A stretch of DNA of 64,000 bases from Centroberyx gerrardi (lineage: Eukaryota > Chordata > Actinopteri > Beryciformes > Berycidae), in the NCBI RefSeq assembly GCF_048128805.1, contig NC_136004.1:25320333-25384332 (forward strand), written 5' to 3'. The notes under the pieces were generated by a model. The model did not search any database. It was not told the DNA's origin and worked only from the letters and a program-made list of their open reading frames with translations. Below are positions 13,501 to 25,700 of the stretch, piece by piece (positions within the stretch are counted from its first letter, which is position 1; each line of letters starts with the position of its first letter). Both the position numbers and the translations under genes were made by a program.

Positions 13501-16500
13501 GATACCACAACGGAAAGGCTTGACAGTTCCCGACTGATACCTGATGTATTTGTTAAAGCTGTTAAGACAATGGCAGAAAATCAAATCAGTCAGATATAAT
13601 CACAAGTGGCTCATCAATAACTAAATACATATAGTATTGGACAAAATTGATACCAAAATGATACCAAGTATTGCATTCAGCACTTGTTTTGATACATTAA
13701 AACTAAAGCAGTATTTTCCAAATTGCTCATACTGTTGAGTAAAGTAAGATAATTAGCGTTGCTGTAAATGCTCCTCGGAAGCCACGCGTTTCTCTAAAAG
13801 TGTGTGCAAAAGACGTTGAAGCCAATTACATTGGAAGGCTCTCATATCAACAAAGTGTAGGCTTAATGTAACTACTGTATACAATTATTTACATATGTGA
13901 CTTTTATATTGAAAATAACATAGAACTTGTCTTGTAGAAGAAATGTATTTTGCAATGATGAGCAACTTTATATGCGCTCTCTCTACATACTGACTCCCTC
14001 ACTGGTCCTACCAACTGATGCTTATACTGCAAATGTTTTTTTGTGTTTTGCTTTTAACTCCTATCTGCAAACCACCAAAGTTATATATATATTTTCTTCT
14101 TACATGTGCTTTGATGATGAGGTAGGCAGGGTGTCCAGTCTCTTGAGAGCAGCCATGGCTGCATGGCTGTGTTCATGCACACGCAAACCTGTCAATGACA
14201 TGAATGTCCGCCTGCACTGTTTGCAAGTGTAACCCTCTTCTCTAGATTTTAGCTCCGGTTCCTTCATCTCAGGAGTTTTTGAAGGTGACGATGGAGGACT
14301 TGTTGCCAGAGTAAACGTCTCTATTTTCGTCACATTCCATCGGGCCAGCTCCGGTACGGTCTCAAACTCGGGTAGTTCATCTTGCTTTTTGAGCTGAAAA
14401 TATAAACACAGCAAGGGGTCAAGCAACTTAACTTAGAAGTATAGCTCAATCATGTAGCAAAAGGTCATGAGGTTGAATGATTATATGGGCAGGTGACTTA
14501 CTTTGATGCATTTGGCCTCTGGTCTTTTCTTAATGATAAGCGGTGTCTTTGTCTTCACAGTGTTTGCTTTCCTTCTACACAGCTCCCTGTGGTGATCCAG
14601 ATGGCAACATAGCTCTCCAATGCTTCTGATTTTAATGCTGCAGTGGCCACATTCATAAACCTCTGAGCCCTTTTTTGAAATCCTTGAAAGCACAGTAAAG
14701 TCCAATGTAAAATCTGTGCTGTGAAAATGAGTGTAGTGGACACTAAGCAGCTGAGATGAGTTAAACAATAAGTTGGGACACTTCTTGCATTTTACTGGTG
14801 CACTTTCCTCAGATTTGGCTTCAGGCAGTTTGCTGACCTTTTCGTTGTTACATTTTGTATATTGCTCTAGCTTGTATTGAGGAACAAAGTATGTGTTGAA
14901 TGCAGCATGTCCGTGAGTCTTCTTGTAGTGGGATCCAAGGTACCTATGAAACGATGCTGAATAGGTACACAGATGACACTTGTAGATTAATTCCTTGTTT
15001 TCTACTGTCGGTGTCTCAGGAGTGTCTGGATGCTGAGTTCCAGGATGGTCTACAGATGTTGGTTTTGGCTTCCTGAAAAGTTTCTGGTGTACTGGTACAT
15101 AGTATTTGATGAAGGCAGCCTTTCCATGTGTCCGGGTATAATGCTTTGCAAGATACTTTCGTATGACAGATGAATAAGAACACAGGCAGCATTTGTACAC
15201 ACAATCCTGATTCCCTGCCTCAGACGCATTTTTGTGGTGAACGAGCAAGTGGTGACTGAGGCTAATTTTTGTGGTGCTAACATATTTGCAAAAACGGCAT
15301 TTCATCACTGCAGATTTTTTGTTTTTGAAAAAGGTGGCATGCAATACTGAGCCCTGAGTGCCGTGATACTTGGACTGGAGTTGTTTTTTAAGTAGAGCTG
15401 AATGTTTCGCAGCTGGCTTGAGCAAGTTTGGCACAGTTTGATTGTGGTCCTGCTCATAGTGGATTTTCAATTTCTTCAATGATGCACAGATTACTGGACA
15501 GAATTTGCACATGTACCCTCTAAATTTCAATCTATCTTTAGGACCTTCTGTTTTCACACAAGCATCCATGTTGGGTAACTGGACTTCATCTGTTTGAAGT
15601 TTGTCTGCCTTGACTGTGAGGGCAGGATGCTTCATTTGGCAGTGGGTGAGAATTCCATGAGAACTAGTGTTCACATACGTACAGCGTGGACACTTATAGA
15701 TTAATTCCTTGTTTTCTACTGTCGGTGTGCTAGAGTGACTTGTCTCAGGAGTGTCTTCTGGATACTGAGTTACAGGATGGTCTACAGATGTTGGTTTTGG
15801 CTTCCTGAAAAGTTTCTGGTGTACTGGTACATAGTATTTGATGAAGGCAGCCTTTCCATGTGTCCGGGTATAATGCCTTGCAAGATAATACCGTATGACA
15901 GACGAATAAGAACACAGGCAGCACTTGTACATACAATCCTGATTCCCTGCCTCAGATTCATTTTTGTGGTGAATACGCAAGTGCCGACTGAGAGCAATCT
16001 TTGTGCTGCAAACATATTTGCAAAAAAGGCATTTTATCTTTGCATATTTTCCGTTTTTGAAAAAGGCAGTTTGCAATACTGAGCCCTGAGTGCCGTGATA
16101 CTTAGACAGGAGTTGTTTTTTAATTGTAGCTGAATGTTTCTGAGCTGGCTTGAGCAAGTTTGGCACAGTTTGTTTGTGGTCCTGCTCATAGTGGATTTTC
16201 AATTTCTTCAACGATGCACGGATTACTGGGCAGATTTTGCACATGTACCCACTACATCTCAATCTATCTTCAGGACCTTTTGTTTTCAGACACTCCGTGC
16301 TGGGTAACTGGACTTCATCGGTTTGAAGTTCGTCTGCCCTGGCTGTGAGGGCAGGATGCTGCATTTGGCAGTGGGTGAGAGTTCCATGATAACTAGTGTT
16401 CACATAGGTACAGCATGGACACTTAAAGACACGCAGACGTGTTCCATGCTCACTCATGTGGATATTGACTTCATGTTCATCATCTGAACTTTCAATTTCT

Positions 16501-19500
16501 GGGTGTATCCTTGCATAGTGAGTGTTGAGACCACGCTGACTTTGAAAAACTGCAGGACAGAAACGGCACTTGTGCAACTTGGAAGAAGCTGTTGCTTCCT
16601 GAGATGAAACACCAGTTAACGTTTCAAATTCAAGAGGCACTTGGTAACTTTCAAATGACTCAGACAATTCACTGTGGTCTTCTGGATCTTGTACCTGCCT
16701 GTTTACACTTAGCACCTTGCTAGTGATAACATCTAAGACTGAGCCATCTTCCTTCACAGACCAAGGATGAACTGCATGATAGTGGCTTGTGATACATTGC
16801 AGTGAGCTACCTTTGAAGGAACATGCTCTGCAAGGATAGGTTTTAGTTTCATTTTTTCCAGATGGCTGAGATGGGGACATGTTGTCACAGTCATCTGTGT
16901 CATCAGTGTGTTCCAAGTGAGGTTTCTTCTTTTTATAGGTGGATGCTTTAGGACTGACATATAACCGGGCAGTTATGTGCTCAAGGCTTACTCCACGTGC
17001 TGAGTGTTGTTCCTGGCAATGCTGATGGACTCTTGCTGCTTCCTTGTGAGAGAAAACACACCACTCACAGTGATAACCTGATTGTAAAATTCCATCTTTA
17101 AAACACATCTGTAAAACATCTGTGATTGTATGATTTGTCTTGTGGATGGTCCGTAAATGCCTCTTCAGGAGATATACATGTTGAGTCTTGTATGTGCATT
17201 TATGGCACCGAAGTGACCTGGTTTGTGCGGCTCTCTTTGAAGGTGATGGTGATACTGAAATCGAGTTTCCAGGCTTCTTTTCATTTCCACTCTGCCCAAG
17301 GAACGTGTCCATGACTGCTTGTTCTGCAGTTGTTTTCAGATGTGATTTCCGTCCTTGATCATGAACCATAGAAGAATATGCAAAGACTTGCTTGGCTTTA
17401 AACTCAAGTCCAGGATGTCTTTTCTTGTAATGTTCTAAAACCTTGCTCAAAGACTTCTGTCTAGAGTTGCATAAGTAGCAGAATAACTTACCCTCATCAC
17501 CTTCATCCATAACAGCAAGAGGTAGACCAGCAGAAAAGGAGGATGAGTTCACTGCTTGAGATTTTTTCATTTCTCCACGAATCATTGCAGTATATCTTAA
17601 AATATGGTCAGTGTTTGATTTAAAGTTACGGTGTCTTTTTATTTGATGGTTCAATACTCCTTTTATAGAAGGGTGTCCAAAGTTGCACTTTGGGCAGAAA
17701 AACAAGTCTTCTGCCTGTTCGTAAACATTAGAACCAGGTCCAGGTGCCACAGTGTCCGCTATGACTTCATCTTCATGTTGAGGTTTGTATTTTTTGTAAT
17801 ACGCCTCAACTCGTTTGCGAATGTTAGAATCAGAAGACTGAGAACTTGATGAGGCTTCAGCTTTACTTTGCGGTCTCTGATTCTGCACCTTAGCACTGTA
17901 CCTGAAGATCTCTTCAGTTGTTACTGTGTGCCCAGTGTGTTTTGCATTATGATGACCAATAACACTTCTTACACTGGGACTGGAATAATTGCAAAACTGG
18001 CAGTACAACATTTCATTTTGTGGTGAACTGGAAGAAGAGTTGTCCATTCCTGTGGACAATTTCCCATTAGTTTGGGTAGGAGACTTTCTTACTTTAATTC
18101 TGACCTCTGCAGAATCCATATCCTTGTCTTTGGAAGACGCCGAAAGATTTTGAGGAGACGCTTCAGGTGTGTCCTTAGGATTTTTCAAAGACAATGAAAT
18201 CTTCTTTTGTTGGAACTCATGTTTGTCTCTTGTTTTCCGAGATGAATCTGACACGTTATTTTGGGGGGAAACCAGTGATTTGTCCATTACTGTCACAGAG
18301 TTAGGAGACTCTGAAATCTTTTCAGGTGTCACCTCTAATTTGATGTGTGACGACATGACAAGAGTTGAATGTTTGATTTTATCAATTGTCATTCCTGCTT
18401 CTGGGTGGCATTTTTGGTAGTGGACATGCATAACAATCACTGACTTATGACTAAACTTGCAGAGCTTGCATTGATACAATGCCACATCCGCTCCTTTCGA
18501 GGTGGGACTTTGTTGTGAGGGTGTAGTTTTAATTCCCTTGCTTGGTGTAGGGACACTCTTAAGAGATATCCTGTCAGAACGTTTTGGACTAGATGTTTTT
18601 TCAGATGTTTTCAACTGAGATGATCCCTCTTGGCATCTGCTCGCAGAGTATCTGCAGTACATCAAGGAATTGTTCACTTTATGTGTTGGGTGCTTTTCCT
18701 GGTAATGTTGTTTCAAGGCTTTGGACACGTGAGTGGTAAATACACAGACAAAGCATTTGAAAACCAATCCAAGCTCATGTGATTGCATAGTGAACACATT
18801 TGGGGCCTCTGGATGGTTTTCCGTATAGTGCCTCTTGAGGTCAACTACAGTAGAGAACTCAACGGGACACTGCAGACAACGGAACGTAGCACTCCGATCA
18901 TTTGGATCCTGAATGTACTCAGAGTTATATCTGATATAAGGGTGGATCTTCTGATAATGGGCACACACACTGTGGATGCCCATGTCACTGTAATCACAGT
19001 GCTTACAAAAGTAAACCTGTGAGCTATCGATGTCCCCATTAACCAGATTACGTTTCCTCTCTTCTTCATCTTCGCTAACTTCAAACGCAAAACTAGTGCT
19101 GCTTGATAACTGTGTTTTAATTGCTGTACATCCTGGGATTTCTGACTTTTCTTTATCCGTCTTCGTCTTTTTAGTAGGAGGACTTCCTGAGCTGTCATTA
19201 TGGGTCCTCTTGCCAATTTTGTTTGGAAATGGTCCTTTTAATTGGCTTCCAGACATGTCAGATTTAAGAGATGATGGGTTGTTAATTGAAACGTGGTCAG
19301 TTAGCAAAAAGCGGTTTTGACAAATTCTGGAGAGATCGTTCTGGGAAGTTGCAGAGACTTTAAACACACCGTCACTGTTTGGACTGGAGCTTGAGTGAGA
19401 GTTATGCAAAATTAGGGTTCCTTTGGCACTATTTGGCAGTCCAGGGAGATCAGATGAATTCTTACTCATTGTAGGTTTCACATTTGATACAGATGACACC

Positions 19501-20218
19501 TTGAAGTACTTGGCTATGCTTTGTGATGGTTTGTTGTACGTTTTCAGACCCACTGATGAGTTAGTTACGCATTTGGCTTTTGAGGTAGACTTAACAGAAG
19601 AGGAATTCACTTTTACCCCTGCTGCTTGCTTGTGCTGCAATGGTGACATTTCTTTCACACTGTTTGTTGTCTCCTTTGAAATGACCACTATTTTGGTTTC
19701 TGGGCTCTTGGAACTGACTAGCTTTTCTTTCGTTTTCTGAGGTGACTTTTTGTGACACTTTTTCTCATGTTCGCTAACGGCGTCCCAACTAGAAGCTTTA
19801 AAAACACAGTGCTGGCATGCAAAAACATCCCCTGAATCGTCACTGTGGATGCCAGGGTTGGCGTTGAATGCTGTGTTGGTCCTGGGGGATTTTAAACCGG
19901 CATCTCTGAGAGCAGAGTCGACATCGAAGCCGTGCACATTGCTGAGGTGTTCGAAAAGGAAGATCTTGGTTTTGAAGATGAGGACACAATGACTACACTG
20001 GAATGACTTAACTGGAGGTTGTTGAGGGGCAACTTGATTGTGCGTCATGTTGCCAGACTCAGACGGATGCCTTGAATCTGAGAGGGGAAAAAAACAGATC
20101 CACATACCCAAAACTAAGCAACACGTGATGTGAATTACACAGTTTAACTTTATGCATTGCACTGAAACATTACATACTTATTAACAATGTCAGAAAATTC
20201 ATTAATACCTTTTTGCAT
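7577..20218 (-). CDS. znf462: ZNF462-like multi-C2H2 zinc-finger protein, about 2,755 aa
   Basis: Coding exons: 20218-20209, 20077-14502, 14393-14104, 13540-13440, 12984-12832, 12723-12480, 10985-10843, 10698-10475, 10073-8681, 7710-7577. The frame is kept throughout; the intron after 12832 needs a GC donor. By eye there are about 32 C2H2 fingers: 24 in the 5.6-kb exon, single fingers in the next exons, and a last one ending CGRNLIDSTELERHIMRHGM, close to the human ZNF462 C-terminal finger (CGRAFSQGSEWERHVLRHGM). Other blocks recalled from ZNF462: FKTKIFLFEHLSNVHG, YFCKHCDYSDMGIHSVCAHY, TGLRVHEHSHAAMAALKRLD and RNHELVGQINLDQF. Exon 9 adds about 464 Glu/Gln/Asn-rich residues without fingers. 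One finger is split between exons 6 and 7. The family is nuclear and the human protein is linked to heterochromatin and HP1. The human N-terminal finger (QCDGCDF) is missing from this frame, so this may be a diverged paralogue rather than the direct orthologue. Confidence 0.85.
7881..8258. mobile_element. Foldback (long inverted repeat) element in the last intron of the ZNF462-like gene
   Basis: The left arm, 7881-7998, includes AAGTGATGTTGAACTTTGGT, GGTTATATCATGGCC on the opposite strand, and GAGGCGATTGGAGAATTG. The right arm, 8136-8258, carries the inverted complements in reverse order: CAATTCTCCAATCGCCTC, GGGGTTATATTATATCATG and ACCAAAGTTCAACATCACTT. The loop is about 137 bp. Weaker similarity extends outwards, to GCCGATCGGAGGCT near 7803 and GCCGATCAACTC near 8260. 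There is no coding capacity. It is probably a hairpin MITE; its ends and superfamily are uncertain. Confidence 0.65.
10103..10318. mobile_element. Short TIR element (MITE) in a ZNF462-like intron, family B copy 1
   Basis: The left end reads ACACTCTAAAAACTAGGGGT and the right end, on the other strand, ACACTTTAGAAAGTAAAAGG. The interior is rich in GGTTC/GAACC blocks. A related element with the end ACACTCTGAAAAATAAAAAA lies around 40677-40929 in a gldc intron. No open reading frame was seen. Confidence 0.5.
11280..12203 (+). mobile_element. 5'-truncated LINE of the L2/CR1 group (RT C-terminus and 3' tail)
   Basis: Translation gives RT C-terminal blocks typical of fish L2 elements: VRNLGVTLDPTLSFKPHIN and FFHLRNIARLRPTLS near 11360-11490, then an open frame at 11612-11968 with HLHWLPIQHRIHFKILLIIY, DRAFAIAAPTLWNSLPPHIR and FKNKLKTHLFKTAYNT. 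The first part is out of frame with the second, so the copy is inactive. The 3' end has GTAAAGCGCTCTAGAAATAA followed by a short TATTATTATT tail, as usual for L2. It lies in the intron between exons 6 and 7 of the ZNF462-like gene, antisense to it. Confidence 0.85.
14981..16432 (-). repeat. In-frame tandem duplication inside the large zinc-finger exon (about 732-bp unit, two copies)
   Basis: Segments 14981-15700 and 15713-16432 align with an offset of 729-732 bp. Each encodes about 240 residues with four C2H2 fingers in the same order: one with CTYVNTS, one with GYMCK, one with CKYV, and one with YKCCLCSYSSVIR. Both are followed by the same linker, KAAFIKYYVPVHQKLFRKPK. About 103 bases from 15041 and from 15773 show no difference, while flanking parts of the copies differ by roughly one base in eight by eye. 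Confidence 0.9.
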
Positions 20219-20504
20219 CTTCCACACCTCTCTAGATCCAGGGCTTTGGAGATAAAGTCACAGATGTGACACCTGAGGATTGAAAGCATAGACGTAAGAG
20301 TCATTATTTCATTACTCAAGTAAGAAAAACACCAAAACACAACAGCATCAATAAATTTAGTTTCCAATCTAGTTTGTTACCAATTTTCAAGTTAAGTGCA
20401 CCACTAGGGCTTTGACAGTCACAAACAACACACACTAACAAAGTCATTGAGCTTTCGGTTCATAAAAACAATGTTACATCATTTTGACATGCCTGGCTCT
20501 CTCA

Positions 20505-20551
<47 letters not shown>

Positions 20552-21010
20552 GGTCACAAACAATCTTAAAAATTACTATTCTCAAGTATGATTTCAGCAA
20601 AACCAAACGAGCAGCGTTACAACAGCATAAGCTGTAGAAAAAAAGTAGGACCAATTGCTATCTAAGTTTCAGTAAAGTCAGTTTTACATTTGTGTCGAAG
20701 AAGAACAAGTAGACGACAAAAAGAGTGAAACAAGGGGTCCTCCCCCAATCCTACTGACCCAACACTGACATGAACTGTAAACACTGAGAGGAAAAAGTGG
20801 AGAGTCATAACTTGCTGATATGCTCAAAGCACGGACGATATACTCACGCATTTAGAGAAACGTACAGAGACACTTAGGCAATGTTTTGAATGCCTGGTTT
20901 TGACCGTGTGACGAGCCTGGACTCGCTGGTGTTCGCCATTTTTCCCGCGATTACCGCTAGCTCCGTCTTCCGGGCTTCCGCTACAGTGCACAAGCTTCGT
21001 GGTCGCCTCA
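20209..21010 (-). promoter_or_regulatory. 5' UTR exons and probable promoter of the ZNF462-like gene
   Basis: Two exons precede the main coding exon. The exon at 20272-20209 has a clean AG acceptor and GT donor; its last ten bases (ATGCAAAAAG) provide a start codon that joins in frame to the large exon. An upstream exon ends at a strong donor (TGC|GTGAGTA) at 20848. On the minus strand it contains AAAAATGGCG at 20935-20944, a YY1-type initiator motif, and an ETS-type site (CCGGAAG) near 20968-20974. The ATG inside the YY1-like motif would open a 21-codon upstream ORF. Transcription start is inferred at roughly 20.94-21.0 kb. Exon use is inferred from splice signals only. Confidence 0.55.
20506..20552. 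repeat. GT/GGGT microsatellite
   Basis: An interrupted (GT)n run followed by GGGTGGGTGGGT. It lies in the 5' intron of the ZNF462-like gene. Confidence 0.9.
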
Positions 21011-22704
21011 CACTTTCATTTCCGTCGACTTACAGGTAACCTTCAAAATAAAAGTCTCCCGAGGGCGTCATAACGCTATGCATAAGGAAATGTTCTTATT
21101 TAGAAACCAATTCACATAAATGAATGAAGCATTGTCTCTACTCCAATAGTTTTTATTTCTGAACAATGTGGCAAATTGTTTGCATGTCATCCAGGCCCAG
21201 GGTTTCAGGTGTAAGGGCTGCACGTGACAACCAAAAACAAACTTTAAATGCTTGCATCAAAACACAAAATAGAAAAAAAATCATACTTTTACAGAGATTA
21301 AGATTGGGACAATTCCTAAACAATGATGAAATAACTGTCAATATCAAATATCACATTTAATAATTTATTTGACAAAATTAATAAATTTCAACTCGTTGCA
21401 TGTTTTGGTTATCAAACTATCCAAACACTGGGACTTTAATTGTGAAGTCCGGGAGAAAATGTGACCGGAAGTATGTTTCGCTTTGTAGCTAGATGAAGTG
21501 ATTTGCCAGTTATACATCTGTCGTGTGTTCCCTTTACTCTTGTCATTTATAACGATATTAATATTAGATGTCCGGAGAAATAGAATCATAAACAAGTCAT
21601 ATAATCATAAAAGGGCTGTCCCAACTCCTCCCTCTCCTTGAAAAGCCGATGTTTACAGCACCTCTTGTGGACAGTCGGGGCATAGCAGGCTAAAAACAGA
21701 AATTAAAGGCTTCTATGAAAATGTATTTTCAAAGTTTAAAACATCTTGATCTACGGGCTACTGGAGGTCAAGTAGTTGTAATACCCCCACTTTATTCACC
21801 ACTACATCACCGGACAGTTTTAAGACTATTACTCTGCAAATAAACAAAATAAATGTTAGTGAATCAAGTCATTCATAAATTCGATTTGTGCACAAACCCC
21901 ATTCGGTTCTTAGTGCGTCGTCCGCCATCTAGTGGGAAAAATGACAAAGACTTTTGCCAAGTATTTAGATTTAGCGGTAACGTGCATATTTTGTATGAAG
22001 TTGGAGCCGAAGTGGACGATGTTTTCAATATATTGCTTTGTAATATTATCCGCGGGTACACTACAGCAGGAAAAAACAAATTCGAGATACATGAACCCTG
22101 GCCGTTAATCGTTCCGGATGTTGTTTCCTCCGGAAGAATGTCGGGCGTACAACTACACCGGAGCACTCACTGCATTCATTTACCAGGAACTATGCTAATA
22201 ACAAACTGTCCTTTTCTGTGCCATGGTTAATCCGTCTTCAAATTCATATTTGCTCCACTGTAAGTTTGTTTAATCAAAAGTTGACAACGCATTCTGTTCA
22301 GACAAGCTAACGTCAATTCACGACATTTGAGCTAACTTGGCGTAAGCTAACAGTGCGAGTGAGGACAGTCAGTGTAGTGTGTGCCAATTTCAGTAACCTT
22401 GCCGGCTGATACTGTGAAACAGGCGAACTTACATTTAACTTTACCAGCAGTAGCTAATATAATCAGATTAGTTAATGTTGGACACACAGAGAAAGAGAGA
22501 GAGAGAGAGAGAGAACTCTGACACATGAACATGAGTTTAGCCTATAGTACAAAAGAAATGCCTATTGTAAGCAAAACATTCCTGTTGTGTGGGACTGGCT
22601 TTTCTTTCAAAAACAATTGTGTGTGTGTGTGTGTTCTCACCACTTGTTCAGGAGTGACAGTTCTGGGGGAAATAAAATGTCCAGCTGACCTCAGAGAGGA
22701 CACC
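21011..22704. other. Intergenic between the ZNF462-like promoter and coq2
   Basis: Divergent gene starts face each other across about 1.7 kb. ETS-like CCGGAAG motifs occur at about 21464 and 22130, the second near the expected coq2 promoter. A GA microsatellite lies at 22490-22514 and a short GT run at 22618-22632. In-frame ATGs occur upstream of the coq2 start (from 22525), but the sequence between them is low-complexity and not conserved in character. No other gene was seen. Confidence 0.5.
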
Positions 22705-25700
22705 ATGCTCCCTGCCAAGTTGAGCAGCCAGTTAACTTTGAACGCTTTGAGGAGGTTTCACCATGGGACCTGCCACTCCTACCTCTCTTCCTTCTCTAAC
22801 TGCTTCGTCCACAAGGAAGGAGGGACTGGGAATTGTCCCCATTCAGACTCCAGTGTGCGGAGAAGAGTGTTTTACAGCCAGAGTGCAATCCGTCCATCAG
22901 TCAGACTGTGTAAAACAGAACATTATGGGAGAAGACCGTTCAGTGTATCAGCTGCAGCAATCGTGAATGCGGCACCGGCGCCTGTCCAGCCGTACCTCAG
23001 ACTGATGAGACTGGATAAACCCATTGGTTTGTACATTCATGCATAATGCAAACCCCTTCTTTCTGTGTTTTTTATCATTGTATTTTACCATTGTGTCTTT
23101 TTTAAACACTACACTTTGATGTTCTGTGTGTATCACTGTGCAAATAAAGTAAACTAAACTTAATGTTGGATCTAACACGCTCTGTCCGCAACTTGGAGTG
23201 AAACCCTAAGGTCTGGGAACCCAGGAAAATCTAAGGTCTTTTGTTGTACTTACTGAAAGAGCATCAGTTAAATGCCTAAAATGTAAATATTTTCTCCAAG
23301 AACTATTAAAAGTAATATTATCGAAAACCTAGTTATCGAGAGCGTATCACACAATGGTTAATGGTTCTGCAACAACACATTTTTTTTTAGCCTTTATTTA
23401 TCCTGGGAAAGTCAGTTAAGCTCACATGCTCTTTTTCAGCAAACGCCCTGATTCACACTTACACAGCTACACACATTCACACCATCTACTCTGGCAGCAC
23501 TGTGGAAGCATTTTGGAGTTAAGTGTCTTGTTGGTAGTCACTGAGGGAGAGTATTTCTCATTCACCTTTCCTGCCCATATTTTCCCTGCCACACCACAAT
23601 TTGAACTGATGACCTTCCTGACACAAGTTCATTTTCTCTGTTGTCTAGGCCTTCCTGAGTCATCTTCATGGCTTTGCTCAGAAGCTTATTTCTTGTGTCA
23701 CTCACTTGACTTGGTGTGTTTGTGTGCTGTAGGGACGTGGCTGCTGTACCTGCCGTGTACTTGGAGCATCGGTCTGGCTGCCGACCCCGGATGTCTCCCA
23801 CATCTGGGCATGCTCACCCTGTTTGGTACGGGGGCTCTGCTGATGAGAGGAGCAGGCTGCACCATCAATGACATGTGGGATAAAGACTTCGACAAGAAGG
23901 TACTGCCAGCCAAACAGTCAGTCACATTTGCTAACTGAAATGATGTAATGGCCAGCTTCAGCCAAGTAATCTGATTGGTCAAAGTTAAGCTCTAACTGTG
24001 GTGATAATGAAGCGTACAGCATGCCTAGTTGTTATTTTATGTGTTGCTATGCCAGCTCTTGTTTTAATTTACCAGGGAGCTAGGTAGCAGTGATCTTTCT
24101 TGTTTTTGTTAATGCTATAGAACAGCAAGACATACACATTGTTATTGTGGTTCAGCATTGAATCTGAATGCTGGTGTTCTCTGAATGAGTTGACTGACTG
24201 ACGGAGAGAGATGCTGGTCTCTGTGCAGGTGTCCAGGACAGCCACCCGCCCCATCGCCTCAGGGGAGATCTCTCAGATGCAGGCTCTAGTCTTCCTGGGA
24301 GGGCAGCTCTCTCTCGCACTTGGGGTTCTGCTGTGTCTCAACTATTACAGGTACCCACTGAACGTTAATGTCTTATAGTAATCTGTTTAGTTTTAGTTTA
24401 GTTCATTTGCAAAAATGATATATAACACTGGAAAAAAGAAAGAAGGAAAAGGAATACCAATTGTGCAGTTGAGACAAAAGCCCCCAAAACAGATCATCTC
24501 AAAATTGGAAAAGAATTCATGTGACAAATAATGTACAATAAAATATGCAGGAATGGGCATGTTACCGGAAATATTACCAGCCTGCTATCCTGAGGCTAGT
24601 ACTTCACAAACTTGGACTGCAAAATCAGTTGTTTTAAGGATCCAATATGGTGGTTTTAAGGATCCAAAACTGCAAAATTGTATTCTCTTGCCCAAATTTA
24701 AATGGAACCTAATGGGGATTCCCAGGATCTGTAGGTTCCAATCCTGGTAATATTTATTAGCGGCTAAATATGAATTGCTCAATAGGTCGACCATGGCGTT
24801 CACACTGCCGGAGTTAGGGGGTCCCTTCCCTGCATAGTCCAATAGGTAGAGCATGGCTAATGCCGCTATGTTTTGGGGTTTAATTCCATTGTATTTACTC
24901 CTCACAGCATAGCTCTGGGTGCTGCTTCGTTGTCTCTCGTCATCACCTATCCACTGATGAAGAGGATCACTTACTGGCCACAGCTTGTGTTGGGTATATA
25001 TTAAGAAAGATTATCCTGCAGTGTTTTGCATCTCAAGTAAAGGCTTCTCTACAGTCATTCACATCTTCCATCTTCTGTTTAGGCCTTACCTTCAACTGGG
25101 GAGCGCTGCTCGGCTGGTCTGCTGTCACGGGCTCCTGTGATTGGTCCGTCTGCCTCCCGCTGTATTTCTCAGGAGTGATGTGGACACTGATATATGACAC
25201 TATCTATGCACATCAGGTGAAGGGAGGGGGGGTTGTCTTCTACTGATCTCCATAGCTCCTTTTTCTATTTCTTTTATAGCGCTTACCTGACAGGAATGTT
25301 GTCTGGACTCCTTACCATTGGTTAATTTGAAGTGATGGTGATTTAGGAATTGAAGATTACAATGCTGTTGCGCTCACTGCGAGTCACTCTTGATAAGAAC
25401 AAGCTTAATGCCTTAAATGCAGAAGAGAACAGAGAACTAATGCGAAAATTGTGTATGAATTGAGACAGCGCTCCTTCTTACTCTGTTCTTTTTTTGATTA
25501 CCAGGACAAAGACGACGATGTCAAGATAGGGGTCAAGTCTACTGCACTGAGGTTCCAGGAGCAAACCAAACCGTGGCTGAGTGGCTTTGTGGCGGCCATG
25601 ATGTCAGGACTGGTCGTGGCTGGGGTCAATGCTGAACAGACTCTTCCTTACTATGCTGTGCTGTCCACAGTGGCCATTCACCTAACACATCAGGTAGGAA

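Noticed and set aside
15735-19740. Many open frames antisense to the large zinc-finger exon
   Set aside because: They are shadows of a long, Lys/Ser/Cys-rich coding exon; none has domain character of its own.
22525-22704. Upstream in-frame extension of coq2 ([13 protein letters not shown]...)
   Set aside because: It includes a GT microsatellite and no conserved residues; the ATG at 22705 starts a proper targeting sequence.
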